Origin: CAIKMD01 sp036501365
GTDB taxonomy: Bacteria; Pseudomonadota; Alphaproteobacteria; ATCC43930; CGMCC-115725
Assembly (NCBI GenBank): GCA_036501365.1
Contig: DASYAL010000102.1
Coordinates: forward strand, 133,439-197,438
DNA length: 64,000 nucleotides
Direction: 5' to 3'
The translations under genes were made by a program, and so were the position numbers. This document shows positions 1 through 7,999 of the stretch, piece by piece (position 1 is the first letter of the stretch; each line of letters starts with the position of its first letter). The notes under the pieces are model-generated. The model ran no database searches and was not told the origin of the DNA. It saw only the letters and a program-made list of their open reading frames with translations.

Positions 1-2
1 AC

Positions 3-1211
3 GCGCAGCTCGTCGCCGGGCTCGCCGCGGCCGAGCCCGGCCTTGCGGCGAGCGGCGACGGCCCGCTCGATCGCGTCGCGCGGCGTGTCGCGATCGTCCG
101 TGCCACCGAGATCGACGACATCCATATGCAATCCTGCACCACCATCGGCTCGGTGGTGGTGCCGGTGGCGGCGACGCTCGCCGCGGCGCTCGGCAGGCCC
201 GATGCGGGACGCTTCGCCCAGGCGCTCGCCGCGGGCTATGAGGCGATGGCGCGCCTCAGCCTCGCGATCTCGGGCGCGACCATCCTCTATCGCGGGATCT
301 GGCCGACCTTCTTTTCGGCGCCCGTCGGCGCGGCTGGGACCGCGGCGCCGCTCCTCGGCCTCAACGCGGCGCAGACCGCGGATGCGCTCGCGATGGCTTT
401 GGCGCTGACCAGCGGCGCGGCCGGCGGCCATGGCGAGGCGTCGCCGCGTTTCGTCCTGCTCGGCCAGGCGGCGCGCGCCGGCGTCTGGGCGGCCCTGGCT
501 GCCGCCAAAGGCTATCGCGGCGATCGCGCGCTGCTCGATGGCGACTGGCTGCAGCGCAGCCACGGCATCGCGCTCGATCCGGCGCCGCTCGTCGCGCCGC
601 AAGCGGGCGAAGGCGCGATCGCAACCGTTAGCTACAAGCCGTTCTGCGCGGCGAAGCAGAACACCGCGGCGATCGACGGCTTCCGCCAGCTCTTGGCGCG
701 CACGTCCCCCGAAGCGATGGCGTCGGTGCGTGTGACCGTGCCGCCGGCCTATGCCGGCATGATCGGCCAGCGCCATACCAAGGGCCGGGTCGAGCGCATC
801 ATCTGCACCGCTTATCAATTCGCGCTGGCCGCTTACCGGCCCGATCTCCTCGACGACGTCGTGCGGCCCGATCTCACTCGGGACGCCAAGATCGCCGCGT
901 TCATGCCGAAGGTCGAGATCGCGCCCGATCCGGCGCTTTCGTCCCATTTCCCTGCGACCTATCCGGCGCGGGTCGAAGCCAAGCTCAACAATGGCGAGAC
1001 GATGGCGACGCTCGTGACCGATGCGTTGGGCGATCCGGCGCGCGCTTTGAGCGAGAGCGAGCTCCGAGCGAAATTCCATCGTCTCGCCGATCCGGTGATC
1101 GACGGGTCCGCCGCCGAAAGTCTCGCCGTCGCGGCACTGCGGGCGGTGAGCGACGACGCGGCGCTCGACGCGTTGCTGGCGGCGCTCGAGGCGACGAACG
1201 CGCTCGGCTAG
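3..1211 (+). CDS. MmgE/PrpD family protein, 5'-truncated by window edge
   Basis: The frame is open from the window edge, so about 402 C-terminal residues are present and the start lies outside. The first internal ATG (126) is not the start: upstream residues in the same frame (RATEIDDIH) continue directly into the family's hallmark TTIGSVVVPVA segment. MmgE/PrpD proteins are all-helical hydro-lyase or isomerase-like enzymes; PrpD is 2-methylcitrate dehydratase, but many catabolic paralogues have unknown substrates. The C-terminal part (YKPFCAAKQNTAAIDGF, then the second domain from about residue 270) matches the usual two-domain build. A second, clearly different family member lies at 5083. 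Family is confident; substrate unknown. Confidence 0.85.
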   Translation, partial: AQLVAGLAAAEPGLAASGDGPLDRVARRVAIVRATEIDDIHMQSCTTIGSVVVPVAATLAAALGRPDAGRFAQALAAGYEAMARLSLAISGATILYRGIWPTFFSAPVGAAGTAAPLLGLNAAQTADALAMALALTSGAAGGHGEASPRFVLLGQAARAGVWAALAAAKGYRGDRALLDGDWLQRSHGIALDPAPLVAPQAGEGAIATVSYKPFCAAKQNTAAIDGFRQLLARTSPEAMASVRVTVPPAYAGMIGQRHTKGRVERIICTAYQFALAAYRPDLLDDVVRPDLTRDAKIAAFMPKVEIAPDPALSSHFPATYPARVEAKLNNGETMATLVTDALGDPARALSESELRAKFHRLADPVIDGSAAESLAVAALRAVSDDAALDALLAALEATNALG

Positions 1212-1224
1212 GCCGGGCCCGAGA

Positions 1225-2235
1225 TCAGATCGTCACCACGACCTTGCCGAAATGCCGGCCGGTCGCGAAATCCTTATAGGCGGCGATGGCCTCGTCGAGC
1301 GGATAGGTCTTGTCGACGGCGGGCTTCAGCTTCGCGACCGTGATCGCGCGGTTCATCGCCTCGAACATGGCGCGGCTGCCGACATTGATGCCGGTGACGC
1401 GCAGGCCCTTCTGCAGGACGAACCGCCGGTCGAGGTCGCCGGCGACGCCCGAGCGGGCGCCGATCACCGCGACATGCCCGCCATGGCGCAGCGCCTCAAG
1501 CGCCGATTTCGACGATTCGCCCCCGACCACGTCGAGCGTCGCATCGGCGCCGCGGCCGCCGGTCAGCGCGCGCACCGTCTCGCACCATTTCGCGTCCTTG
1601 GCGTAATTGACGGTGCCGGTTGCGCCGAGATTTACCGCACGACCGAGCTTTTCGTCGCTCGACGAGGTGATGATCGCATTGGCGCCTGCCGCGTGCGCGA
1701 ATTGCAGGCCGAAGACCGAGACGCCGCCGGTGCCCAAGAGCAGCGCGGTGTCGCCGGCGCGCAGGCCGCCGGCCTCGATCAGCCCATGCCAGGCGGTGAG
1801 GCCGGCGCAGGGCAGAGTCGCGGCTTCGGCGAAGGACAGATGCTCGGGGAATTTGACGACGCCATCGCCCTCCAGAAGCGCGTATTCGCCGAGCACACCC
1901 TCGGCGGTGCCGCCGAGCGCGGCGTCTTGGATTTCGGGAAAGACCGGTCCGGTGAGCCAGCGCTGGAAGAAAATGCCGCAGACGCGGTCGCCGGCTTTGA
2001 CGCGCGTCACCTCGGCGCCGCATTCGACCACTTCGCCAGCGCCGTCAGACAACGGAATGCGCGGCAGCGGAATCCCCCGCACATAGCCGCCTTTGAGGAT
2101 CATCATGTCGCGCCAATTGAACGAGGCGGCGCGCATCCGCACCAGCACCTGGCGCGGGCCCGGCTTGGGCGTCGGCCGCTCGGCAATCCGCAATCCCTCG
2201 AAACCGGTGGTGGCGACGATCTCGAGGCATTTCAT
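1225..2235 (-). CDS. MDR-family NAD(P)-dependent alcohol dehydrogenase / quinone oxidoreductase
   Basis: A 336-residue medium-chain dehydrogenase/reductase. The N-terminal GroES-like domain contains ASFNWRDMMILKGGY and PLSDGAGEVVE; the GHE zinc-ligand motif of true zinc alcohol dehydrogenases is replaced by SDGAGE, which suggests a zinc-free oxidoreductase. The nucleotide-binding fold begins near residue 165 (LLLGTGGVSVFGLQ). The start is supported by GGGAG seven bases before the ATG. It is the last gene of a minus-strand trio after the bicupin dioxygenase (3930-4952) and FAD hydroxylase (2267-3916), so it probably reduces or oxidises an intermediate of that pathway. The cofactor could be NADH or NADPH; the substrate cannot be read from the sequence. 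Confidence 0.85.
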   Translation of the reverse strand: MKCLEIVATTGFEGLRIAERPTPKPGPRQVLVRMRAASFNWRDMMILKGGYVRGIPLPRIPLSDGAGEVVECGAEVTRVKAGDRVCGIFFQRWLTGPVFPEIQDAALGGTAEGVLGEYALLEGDGVVKFPEHLSFAEAATLPCAGLTAWHGLIEAGGLRAGDTALLLGTGGVSVFGLQFAHAAGANAIITSSSDEKLGRAVNLGATGTVNYAKDAKWCETVRALTGGRGADATLDVVGGESSKSALEALRHGGHVAVIGARSGVAGDLDRRFVLQKGLRVTGINVGSRAMFEAMNRAITVAKLKPAVDKTYPLDEAIAAYKDFATGRHFGKVVVTI

Positions 2236-2266
2236 CGCTGCTCTCCCGTTCTTGCTTTTCGCTGGT

Positions 2267-3916
2267 CTAGTCGCTGGCGCCGCGGAGGCGATCGGCGAGG
2301 CTCAACGGGTCTTGATGGACGGTATCGGCGCGCCAGGCGACATGCCCGTCCGGTCGCACGAGCACGAGCTTCTTCTCGTAGAGTTGCACGATCGCGGGGT
2401 CCTCGATCGCCACGGTCGCGATCGGCACCTGGCGCTCGCGGAAGGCGCGGGCGATCGCGCCGCCATCGGGCGCATCCGCGCCGAGGCGAAGCAGCACGAA
2501 GCTGCCGCCGAAGAGATCGATCGTCGATTGCCCCTGATTATTTTGGGGGGCCTCGATCCAGGCGTGAGGCGCACGCGCGCCGGGCCGCGCGGTCGGCAGA
2601 TAACGTGTCGGGTGGTCGGGCGTCGCCGCGCTGTCATCGGGACAAATGATCGGCGAGCCCTCGTAGCGATAGCCGAGGGCGATGCCGTCGGTCAGCACCA
2701 TCGCGGGCTGCGAGCCGAGGATCTGCTCTTTCATCTTGGCGCGCGCCGCGGCGCCTGCCGGCGTGTCCTTGCGGATGTCGGGATGGGTCGGTCGGTCGCG
2801 ATTGTCGGCATGGCCGAGCCAGGCCTGGTTGATGTTGCGCAGACCGATCGGCCGCCGCTCGGTCTCGTAGCTGTCGAGCAAATGCGCGCCGCCCCAGCCG
2901 CTGAGCGTCGCCGCCAGCTTCCAGCCGATATTGTCCATGTCGCCCATGCCGGTATTGAGGCCGAAGCCGCCGGACGGGTGGTTCTGATGCGCGGCATCGC
3001 CGATCAGGAAGACGCGGCCGATGCGATAGCGGTCGGCAACGACGTCGGCGGCGCTCCAGCGCAGGACCGACAGGATCTCGTGCGGCATCGACGGGCCGGC
3101 GACATCGCGCCACAGCATCTCGAAATCGACCGCGTCGGGATTGTCGTAGAACTCCTTGCCGTCGACGCCGTAGCGATAAAGCTCTTTGCCGTCGATCATC
3201 ACGAGATTGCGCCAATTGCCCTTCTCGTCGATGAAGAAGGTCAGCGCCGCCTTGCCCTTGTCGTGACGCTTCCATAGCTCGGGCAGGCGCATAAAGGCGC
3301 TGAGGTGGTATTCGGTATCGGCTTCGCGGCCTTCCGTCCCGCGCATCTCGACGTCGAGCGCCCGGCGAACGCGGCTGTGGCTGCCGCTGCAATCGGCGAC
3401 ATATTGCGCGACGATCGTGACCTCTTCGTCGCTCGCGAGATCGCGCGCGGTGACGATCACGTGCTCGCCGTCCTCGCGCAGCGCCTCGAAGCGGCAGCGA
3501 TAGCGGATCGTCACCGTCGGGAAGCTCTTCGCGTGATCGAGCAGGATCGGATCGAACCAGATCTGGTTGCAGCGCTGCGGCCGCTCCGGGCTGATCGGCG
3601 ACGGCGCCAAGCCGCCATGGCTCGGTCGCTCGATGCGCGCGATCTCGAAGCCGTCGAAGCCAGTGAGATAGAGCGCGGTATGCGGGAAATCGGGCGGCGT
3701 TCCGTCGCGCTTCACGCGCTCGGCGACGCCGAAGCGGCGCAACAGCTCCATGGTCCGCGCGTTGATCGCGGTGGCGCGCGGGTGATAGACGACGCCGTCG
3801 CTTTGCTCGATGACGAGGCAGGGCGTGCCACGGCGGCCGAGATCGCCGGCGAGCGCGAGGCCGATCGGTCCGGCGCCGACGATCAGGACCGGGATGTGTT
3901 CGGCCTTGACCGCCAT
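2267..3916 (-). CDS. FAD-dependent aromatic monooxygenase (PheA/TfdB/MhpA type)
   Basis: A 549-residue flavoprotein hydroxylase. GAGPIG near residue 14 is the dinucleotide-binding motif; GDAAHQNHPSGGFGLNTG near residue 300 is the second FAD motif of the PheA/TfdB class; the remainder is the thioredoxin-like C-terminal domain typical of this length. Members hydroxylate phenols or hydroxyphenyl carboxylates with NAD(P)H and O2. A TTG 12 bases upstream could also start the frame, but the ATG at 3916 directly precedes the FAD-binding strand (HIPVLIVGAG) and is preferred. The stop of the upstream bicupin gene lies 13 bases before this start, so the two are co-transcribed and probably act in sequence (ring hydroxylation, then ring cleavage). 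Confidence 0.9.
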   Translation of the reverse strand: MAVKAEHIPVLIVGAGPIGLALAGDLGRRGTPCLVIEQSDGVVYHPRATAINARTMELLRRFGVAERVKRDGTPPDFPHTALYLTGFDGFEIARIERPSHGGLAPSPISPERPQRCNQIWFDPILLDHAKSFPTVTIRYRCRFEALREDGEHVIVTARDLASDEEVTIVAQYVADCSGSHSRVRRALDVEMRGTEGREADTEYHLSAFMRLPELWKRHDKGKAALTFFIDEKGNWRNLVMIDGKELYRYGVDGKEFYDNPDAVDFEMLWRDVAGPSMPHEILSVLRWSAADVVADRYRIGRVFLIGDAAHQNHPSGGFGLNTGMGDMDNIGWKLAATLSGWGGAHLLDSYETERRPIGLRNINQAWLGHADNRDRPTHPDIRKDTPAGAAARAKMKEQILGSQPAMVLTDGIALGYRYEGSPIICPDDSAATPDHPTRYLPTARPGARAPHAWIEAPQNNQGQSTIDLFGGSFVLLRLGADAPDGGAIARAFRERQVPIATVAIEDPAIVQLYEKKLVLVRPDGHVAWRADTVHQDPLSLADRLRGASD

Positions 3917-3929
3917 GGTACTCGACAAC

Positions 3930-4952
3930 TCAGACAGCGGCGCCGGAGGTTTCCTCGAGCAGGTCGAGCCGGCGCAAAATCTCGCGGTCGCTGACCGCGA
4001 AGATGCGGGCCGTGCCCTTGGCCCGATGGCGGATGGTGGCGCCGGTCGGCAGGGTGAACACGTCCTTGGGTTCCCATTGCAGCGTGTCGTCGCCGGCCTG
4101 GGTCGTGCCGGTGCCCTCGACCACGGCGCAGACCATGCTTTGGGTGCTCTTCACCGGCACGGTCTCGCCGTCGCCGAGCTCGAGCATGTAGCAATCCATC
4201 AGCGACATGCAGGGTCCGCCGGTCATCGGATTGACATAGCGCACGCGCTTGACGCCGTCCTGCGCCACCGGCGCGGCCTTGAGCGCGGCCACCGCCTGGC
4301 CGTAGGGATAGCGGAAGAGCGGCGAAAAGTTCGGGTTGGTGGCAATGCCGTCGGGCACGATGCTGGCGACGGCGAGCGCCGCATCCGGCGTCGTCGCCGG
4401 CAGCTCGTTGGGCGGCGGGCCGGGCTCGAAGCCGTCGGTGCCGAAATAGCGGTGCAACGGCACGTCGAGAGAATCGAGCCAGATGATCGGGCGGCTGCCG
4501 CGATGCTCATGCGCGTGCCAGGTCCAGCCCGGGGTGATGACGAGATCGCCTTCCTCCATCAGGCATTCCTTGCCGTCGACGATGGTGTAGGCGCCGTCGC
4601 CTTCGAGCACGAAGCGCAGCGCGCTCGGCGAATGGCGATGCGGCCGCGCGACCTCGCCGGGCTTCAGGATCTGCAGCGCCGCCGTCAGGGTCGGCGTCGC
4701 GCCCATGGCGTTCGGCGTGCGCAGGTTGGGGTTGTTGAAGCTGAGGACACGGCGTTGGATGGCGGCCATATCCTGCAGGTTGAGCGCGTTCTCGACCAGC
4801 GGGCGCATCACCGACCATTTCCATATATAAGGGCGGTCGCGCTTCACCTCGGTCGAATGCGCCTCGAGCTGTTCCCAGAGCGGCGAGACATTCGCGTCCT
4901 TCCAGGCCTTGCGAACATGGTCTGGCGTGGTCGAGGGTCCCGTCGCGCTCAT
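3930..4952 (-). CDS. Gentisate 1,2-dioxygenase-like bicupin
   Basis: A 340-residue two-cupin protein. The N-terminal cupin has the metal motif HRHSPSALRFVLEG and the closing ITPGWTWHAHEHRG segment; the next stretch (IIWLDSLDVPLHRYF) is typical of gentisate and 1-hydroxy-2-naphthoate dioxygenases. A second, metal-poor cupin follows near residues 240-320. These enzymes use Fe(II) and O2 to cleave a ring between carboxyl- and hydroxyl-bearing carbons. Two ATGs occur in tandem (4955 and 4952); the second is chosen because GGGAG lies seven bases upstream. The frame stays open further 5' but that part overlaps the divergent PrpD gene and has no family similarity. It is first in the operon with an FAD hydroxylase and an MDR enzyme. 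Confidence 0.85.
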   Translation of the reverse strand: MSATGPSTTPDHVRKAWKDANVSPLWEQLEAHSTEVKRDRPYIWKWSVMRPLVENALNLQDMAAIQRRVLSFNNPNLRTPNAMGATPTLTAALQILKPGEVARPHRHSPSALRFVLEGDGAYTIVDGKECLMEEGDLVITPGWTWHAHEHRGSRPIIWLDSLDVPLHRYFGTDGFEPGPPPNELPATTPDAALAVASIVPDGIATNPNFSPLFRYPYGQAVAALKAAPVAQDGVKRVRYVNPMTGGPCMSLMDCYMLELGDGETVPVKSTQSMVCAVVEGTGTTQAGDDTLQWEPKDVFTLPTGATIRHRAKGTARIFAVSDREILRRLDLLEETSGAAV

Positions 4953-5082
4953 CATCCGTCTCCCGGTGGCGCTGCGTCTTCGGGTGCAGCGCGTTTCGCC
5001 CGGAGGATAGACGCCCGGACAGCCGGCGCGCAAATGGGATGTGCTAGGCTCGGCGGCGAGCGAGCACAGGGCCGGAGGGATC

Positions 5083-6468
5083 ATGCCCAGCGTCAGCGAG
5101 CAAGCCGCCACATGGAGCGCCGGCCTCGATTTCGCCGCCATTCCCACGGCAGTCGTTACCGGCGCGCGCTGGCGCGTCCTCGACACGCTTGGCGTCGCCT
5201 TCGCCGTCGCCGCGCAAGAGTACGGCCGCAAGATCCGCGCCGGCGCGCTGGCGATGGGCGGGCAGGGCCGTGCCCATATCCTCGGCTTCGCCGGCACCAC
5301 CGCGCCGCAGCCGGCCGCGCTCGCGAATGGCGCGATGGCCTCGGCGCAGTCCTTCGACGACACGCATAACGCGACCATCGTCCACGTCACCGCGAGCCTG
5401 CTCTCGGCGTGCCTGGCGCTCGGCGAGGAAATCGACGCCAGCGGCGCGGAGTTCATGACCGCGCTGATCGCCGGCAGTGAGCTCGCTTGCCGCATCGGCC
5501 TGGCGGCGCCGCTGCAATTCCACAAGCGCGGCTGGCATCCGACCGGGATTTTCGGCGCGGTCGGCGCGACCTATGCCGCCTGCCGGTTGCTGCGCCTCGA
5601 TGCCAAGCAGACCGCGCATGCGGTCGGCATCACCGGCAGCTTCGCCGCCGGCATCGGCATCGGTATGCGCGAGGGCGCGGAATCGCCCAATCTCCATGCC
5701 GGCTGGGCGGCGCAATCCGGAATTGCCGCGGCGCTGCTCGCCAAGCACGGCCATACCGGGCCGATGGAAGTATTCGAAGGCACCGGCGGTCTGCTGCCGA
5801 CCCATGTACAGGAAAAGGACTATCGCTTCGATTTCGCCGGCGCGCTCCACGGACTCGGCGCGCGCTGGGAATGCCAGACCATCTCGCTGAAGCCCTACCC
5901 TTGCGCGCATGTGCTGCATTCCTTTATCGACGCCATCCTCGCGCTGCGCGCCCAAGGCTTGCAAGCGAGCGACGTCCAGCGCATCCGCTGTCCGATCGCC
6001 GATTACATGATCGGCGTGGTGTGCGAGCCGCGCGCGCAGAAGGTTGCGCCGCAGAACGATTGGCAGGGCAGGGCGTCGTTACCCTATTCGCTCGCCGAGG
6101 CGCTGGTCACCGGCAAGCTCGACGGCATTTCTTATCGCGGTGACGCGGCGACGCGCAGCGAAGTGCGCGCGCTCGCGCAAAAGATCGAGCACGAGATCGA
6201 CGCGACGGCCAAACCCGGCCAGTTCAAGGGCTGGGTGATCGCCGAGACCACTGACGGCCGGACGCTGGAGCGCGTCGAGCCTTACAACCGCGGCAGCGCC
6301 GAGCGGCCGTTGCGCGATTTCGAGATCCTCAAGAAATTCCGCGACAATGCCGGCGCGCGCTTCGATGAAGCGCGCATCGCCGCGATCGAGCGGGCGGTGC
6401 AAGCCCTCACCGGCGACGCTCAAGCCACCGGCGCGGTGCGACGGCTCGGCTCGGCTTGCGCGATGTGA
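5083..6468 (+). CDS. MmgE/PrpD family protein
   Basis: A 461-residue full-length member of the MmgE/PrpD family. The start at 5083 is preceded by GGAGG five bases away; the frame extends a further 42 bases upstream without a ribosome site. The N-terminal all-helical domain shows WRVLDTLGVAFA, QSFDDTHNATIVH (the usual active-site FDDTH segment) and HPTGIFGAVGAT. The second domain begins near residue 270 (SLKPYPCAHVLHSFIDA). It is divergent from the bicupin operon, with about 130 bases between the two starts that must hold both promoters. Together with the truncated homologue at the left edge it brackets the small aromatic cluster. The substrate is unknown; hydro-lyase or decarboxylase-like chemistry is known for relatives. 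Confidence 0.9.
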   Translation: MPSVSEQAATWSAGLDFAAIPTAVVTGARWRVLDTLGVAFAVAAQEYGRKIRAGALAMGGQGRAHILGFAGTTAPQPAALANGAMASAQSFDDTHNATIVHVTASLLSACLALGEEIDASGAEFMTALIAGSELACRIGLAAPLQFHKRGWHPTGIFGAVGATYAACRLLRLDAKQTAHAVGITGSFAAGIGIGMREGAESPNLHAGWAAQSGIAAALLAKHGHTGPMEVFEGTGGLLPTHVQEKDYRFDFAGALHGLGARWECQTISLKPYPCAHVLHSFIDAILALRAQGLQASDVQRIRCPIADYMIGVVCEPRAQKVAPQNDWQGRASLPYSLAEALVTGKLDGISYRGDAATRSEVRALAQKIEHEIDATAKPGQFKGWVIAETTDGRTLERVEPYNRGSAERPLRDFEILKKFRDNAGARFDEARIAAIERAVQALTGDAQATGAVRRLGSACAM

Positions 6469-6480
6469 GCGATCAGCAAA

Positions 6481-6512
6481 GACCCCCGCTCGCGCTGCGC
6501 GATGCGGGGGTC
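6481..6512 (+). terminator. GC-rich hairpin, putative terminator after the PrpD gene
   Basis: A nine-base stem GACCCCCGC (6481-6489) pairs perfectly with GCGGGGGTC (6504-6512), 12 bases after the PrpD stop codon. A further small dyad, GCGAAGC/GCTTCGC, follows at 6518-6533. There is no strong U-tract, so rho-independent termination is plausible but not certain. Confidence 0.5.
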
Positions 6513-6881
6513 GGTTTGCGAAGCGAGCTTCGCGCCCGGGATGATCTCGGGCTCAAACTTGGATTTTTAGGTTCCGTCGCCGAAACCAAGCGATCCGGCA
6601 ACACCCACTATGCCCGGCGGAGTCATGCCGTTGAGCAGCCTCCTTCGGCGGTTGTCGAAGCGATTTAATCAGCAGCGGCGAAGAGAATCGGTGGAGTCAT
6701 GTCCATGGACATCCTCCTGTTCTGATCGCCTCTAGCAAAAATCCGTCACGATCCGAAGTCAAGCACGATCGCGACGAACGGGACAGCAAGGATGCCCGAT
6801 CTCTTAGATTTTTTACGCGGGCGCACGTCTTCGGAGTAATATCGATCAAGTCCCTTCGCGTCGTGGAATCGTGGAGGCGGC
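6513..6881. other. Non-coding stretch with short dyads
   Basis: About 370 bases less GC-rich than the flanks, without a convincing gene. It holds a small hairpin at 6518-6533, a perfect 14-base palindrome ATGTCCATGGACAT at 6699-6712 flanked by GGAG and CTCC, and a repeated GGAGTCATG (around 6619 and 6693). A 36-codon frame (6625-6735) has a ribosome-site-like GGAG but no recognisable protein. AT-richer DNA at 6800-6845 may carry the promoter for the small gene at 6882. Confidence 0.4.
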
Positions 6882-7037
6882 ATGTTCGAGGAAGATTTCT
6901 GGCTGGAATGCGCTGTCGCGCTGCGACAGCAAGCTGCGGCTGCGCCCGAGCCCGGGCAGCGGAACGAGCTCCTTGAGCTCGCGCAGGTATGCGATGCGGT
7001 TGCGTGCAAGATCGAGGAACGCGGGCCTAGCGGCTGA
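6882..7037 (+). CDS. Small acidic helical protein, 51 residues
   Basis: An open frame of 51 codons starts with ATG, preceded by GGAGG at four bases' distance. The product begins MFEEDFWLECAVALRQQ and continues with NELLELAQVCDAVACKIEER, a regular amphipathic helical pattern rich in Glu, Ala and Leu. From memory, similar MFEEDFWL-type proteins of 50-60 residues occur in Hyphomicrobiales genomes without known function; this resemblance cannot be verified here. It lies on the same strand just upstream of the membrane protein at 7112 (74-base gap). Function unknown; it might be a small regulatory or stress protein. Confidence 0.6.
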   Translation: MFEEDFWLECAVALRQQAAAAPEPGQRNELLELAQVCDAVACKIEERGPSG

Positions 7038-7111
7038 CGGGTTGCGACGGCGTTGCGTGCCTCGTGCCGCAACGTCCCGATATCGGTTCGACATGAGTGG
7101 AGGACTCGGCC

Positions 7112-7975
7112 ATGGCGACGACCATCCGGAATCCGATCGAATGGGGCTACGACCAGGTCAGGCACGCGGCATCCGGCATCGCCGTTACCGGCCGCGCGGT
7201 GCGCGGCGACCGCGAGCATGTGGCGGCGCCGGCGGTCCGCAAGATTCGCACGGCCGATCTCTGGGACGCGCTGGCGAAAGGCCTGGACGATTTCGGCACG
7301 TCGCGCACCGATGTGATCTTCCTGTGCATCATCTATCCGATCGCCGGCCTCGTTCTCGGCCGGCTTGCGGTCGGCTCGGGCATGTTCCCGCTGCTCTTCC
7401 CGCTGGTATCGGGCTTCGCGCTGATCGGCCCGTTCATCGCGGTCGGCGTCTATGAGTTGAGCCGGCAGCGCGAGGAGGGGCACGAAACGGATTGGGCGAC
7501 GGCCTTCGCCGTGGTGCGCGCGCCGTCCTTCGCCGCGATCGTCGCGCTCGGCCTCGTGCTTGCCGCCATCTTTCTTGTCTGGCTGATTACAGCGCAGGCG
7601 ATCTACGCCGTGACGCTGGGCGCGCAACAGCCGGCGTCGCTCGGCGCTTTTATCCGCGACGTGCTGACGACGCCGCGCGGCTGGGCCCTCGCCGCGATCG
7701 GCATTGGCATCGGTTTCATCTTCGCGCTCGTCGTCTTCGCCATCAGCGTCGTGTCATTTCCGCTGCTGCTCGACCGCGATGTCGGCCTCGGGACCGCCGT
7801 TGGCACCTCGTTGCGCGTCATCGCGGCGAATCCGGTGCCGATGGCGATCTGGGGCGCGATCATCGCGGCCGGCCTCGTCGTGGGCTCGATACCGCTGCTG
7901 CTCGGGTTGATCATCGTCGTGCCGGTAATCGGCCATGCGAGCTGGCATCTCTATCGCAAGGCCGTGGCGCGATAG
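7112..7975 (+). CDS. DUF2189-like integral membrane protein
   Basis: A 287-residue membrane protein. The start at 7112 has GGAGG eight bases upstream; an earlier in-frame GTG (7097) overlaps that site and is unlikely. The first 60 residues are soluble and basic, followed by IRTADLWDALAKGLDDF, which opens the DUF2189 core. About six hydrophobic segments follow (from roughly residues 70, 90, 145, 200, 240 and 265), including IIYPIAGLVLGRL, FALIGPFIAVGVYEL and the SVVSFPLLLDRDVG loop typical of the family. DUF2189 proteins are annotated as predicted membrane proteins of unknown role. It ends 24 bases before the convergent end of the binding-protein array. Confidence 0.8.
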   Translation: MATTIRNPIEWGYDQVRHAASGIAVTGRAVRGDREHVAAPAVRKIRTADLWDALAKGLDDFGTSRTDVIFLCIIYPIAGLVLGRLAVGSGMFPLLFPLVSGFALIGPFIAVGVYELSRQREEGHETDWATAFAVVRAPSFAAIVALGLVLAAIFLVWLITAQAIYAVTLGAQQPASLGAFIRDVLTTPRGWALAAIGIGIGFIFALVVFAISVVSFPLLLDRDVGLGTAVGTSLRVIAANPVPMAIWGAIIAAGLVVGSIPLLLGLIIVVPVIGHASWHLYRKAVAR

Positions 7976-7999
7976 GCACCGCGCTCTCGTCGATCGCGT

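Noticed and set aside
3..1211. 2-methylcitrate dehydratase (prpD)
   Set aside because: No prpB, prpC or acnD nearby; the broader MmgE/PrpD label is safer for both family members.
1252..5369. Several long plus-strand frames opposite the MDR, FAD hydroxylase and bicupin genes
   Set aside because: Antisense shadows with no motifs; the minus-strand genes are clear family members.
6625..6735. A 36-codon frame preceded by GGAG
   Set aside because: Unlike the gene at 6882, its product is Arg/Ser-rich without pattern and I recognise no homologue; kept only as part of the non-coding description.
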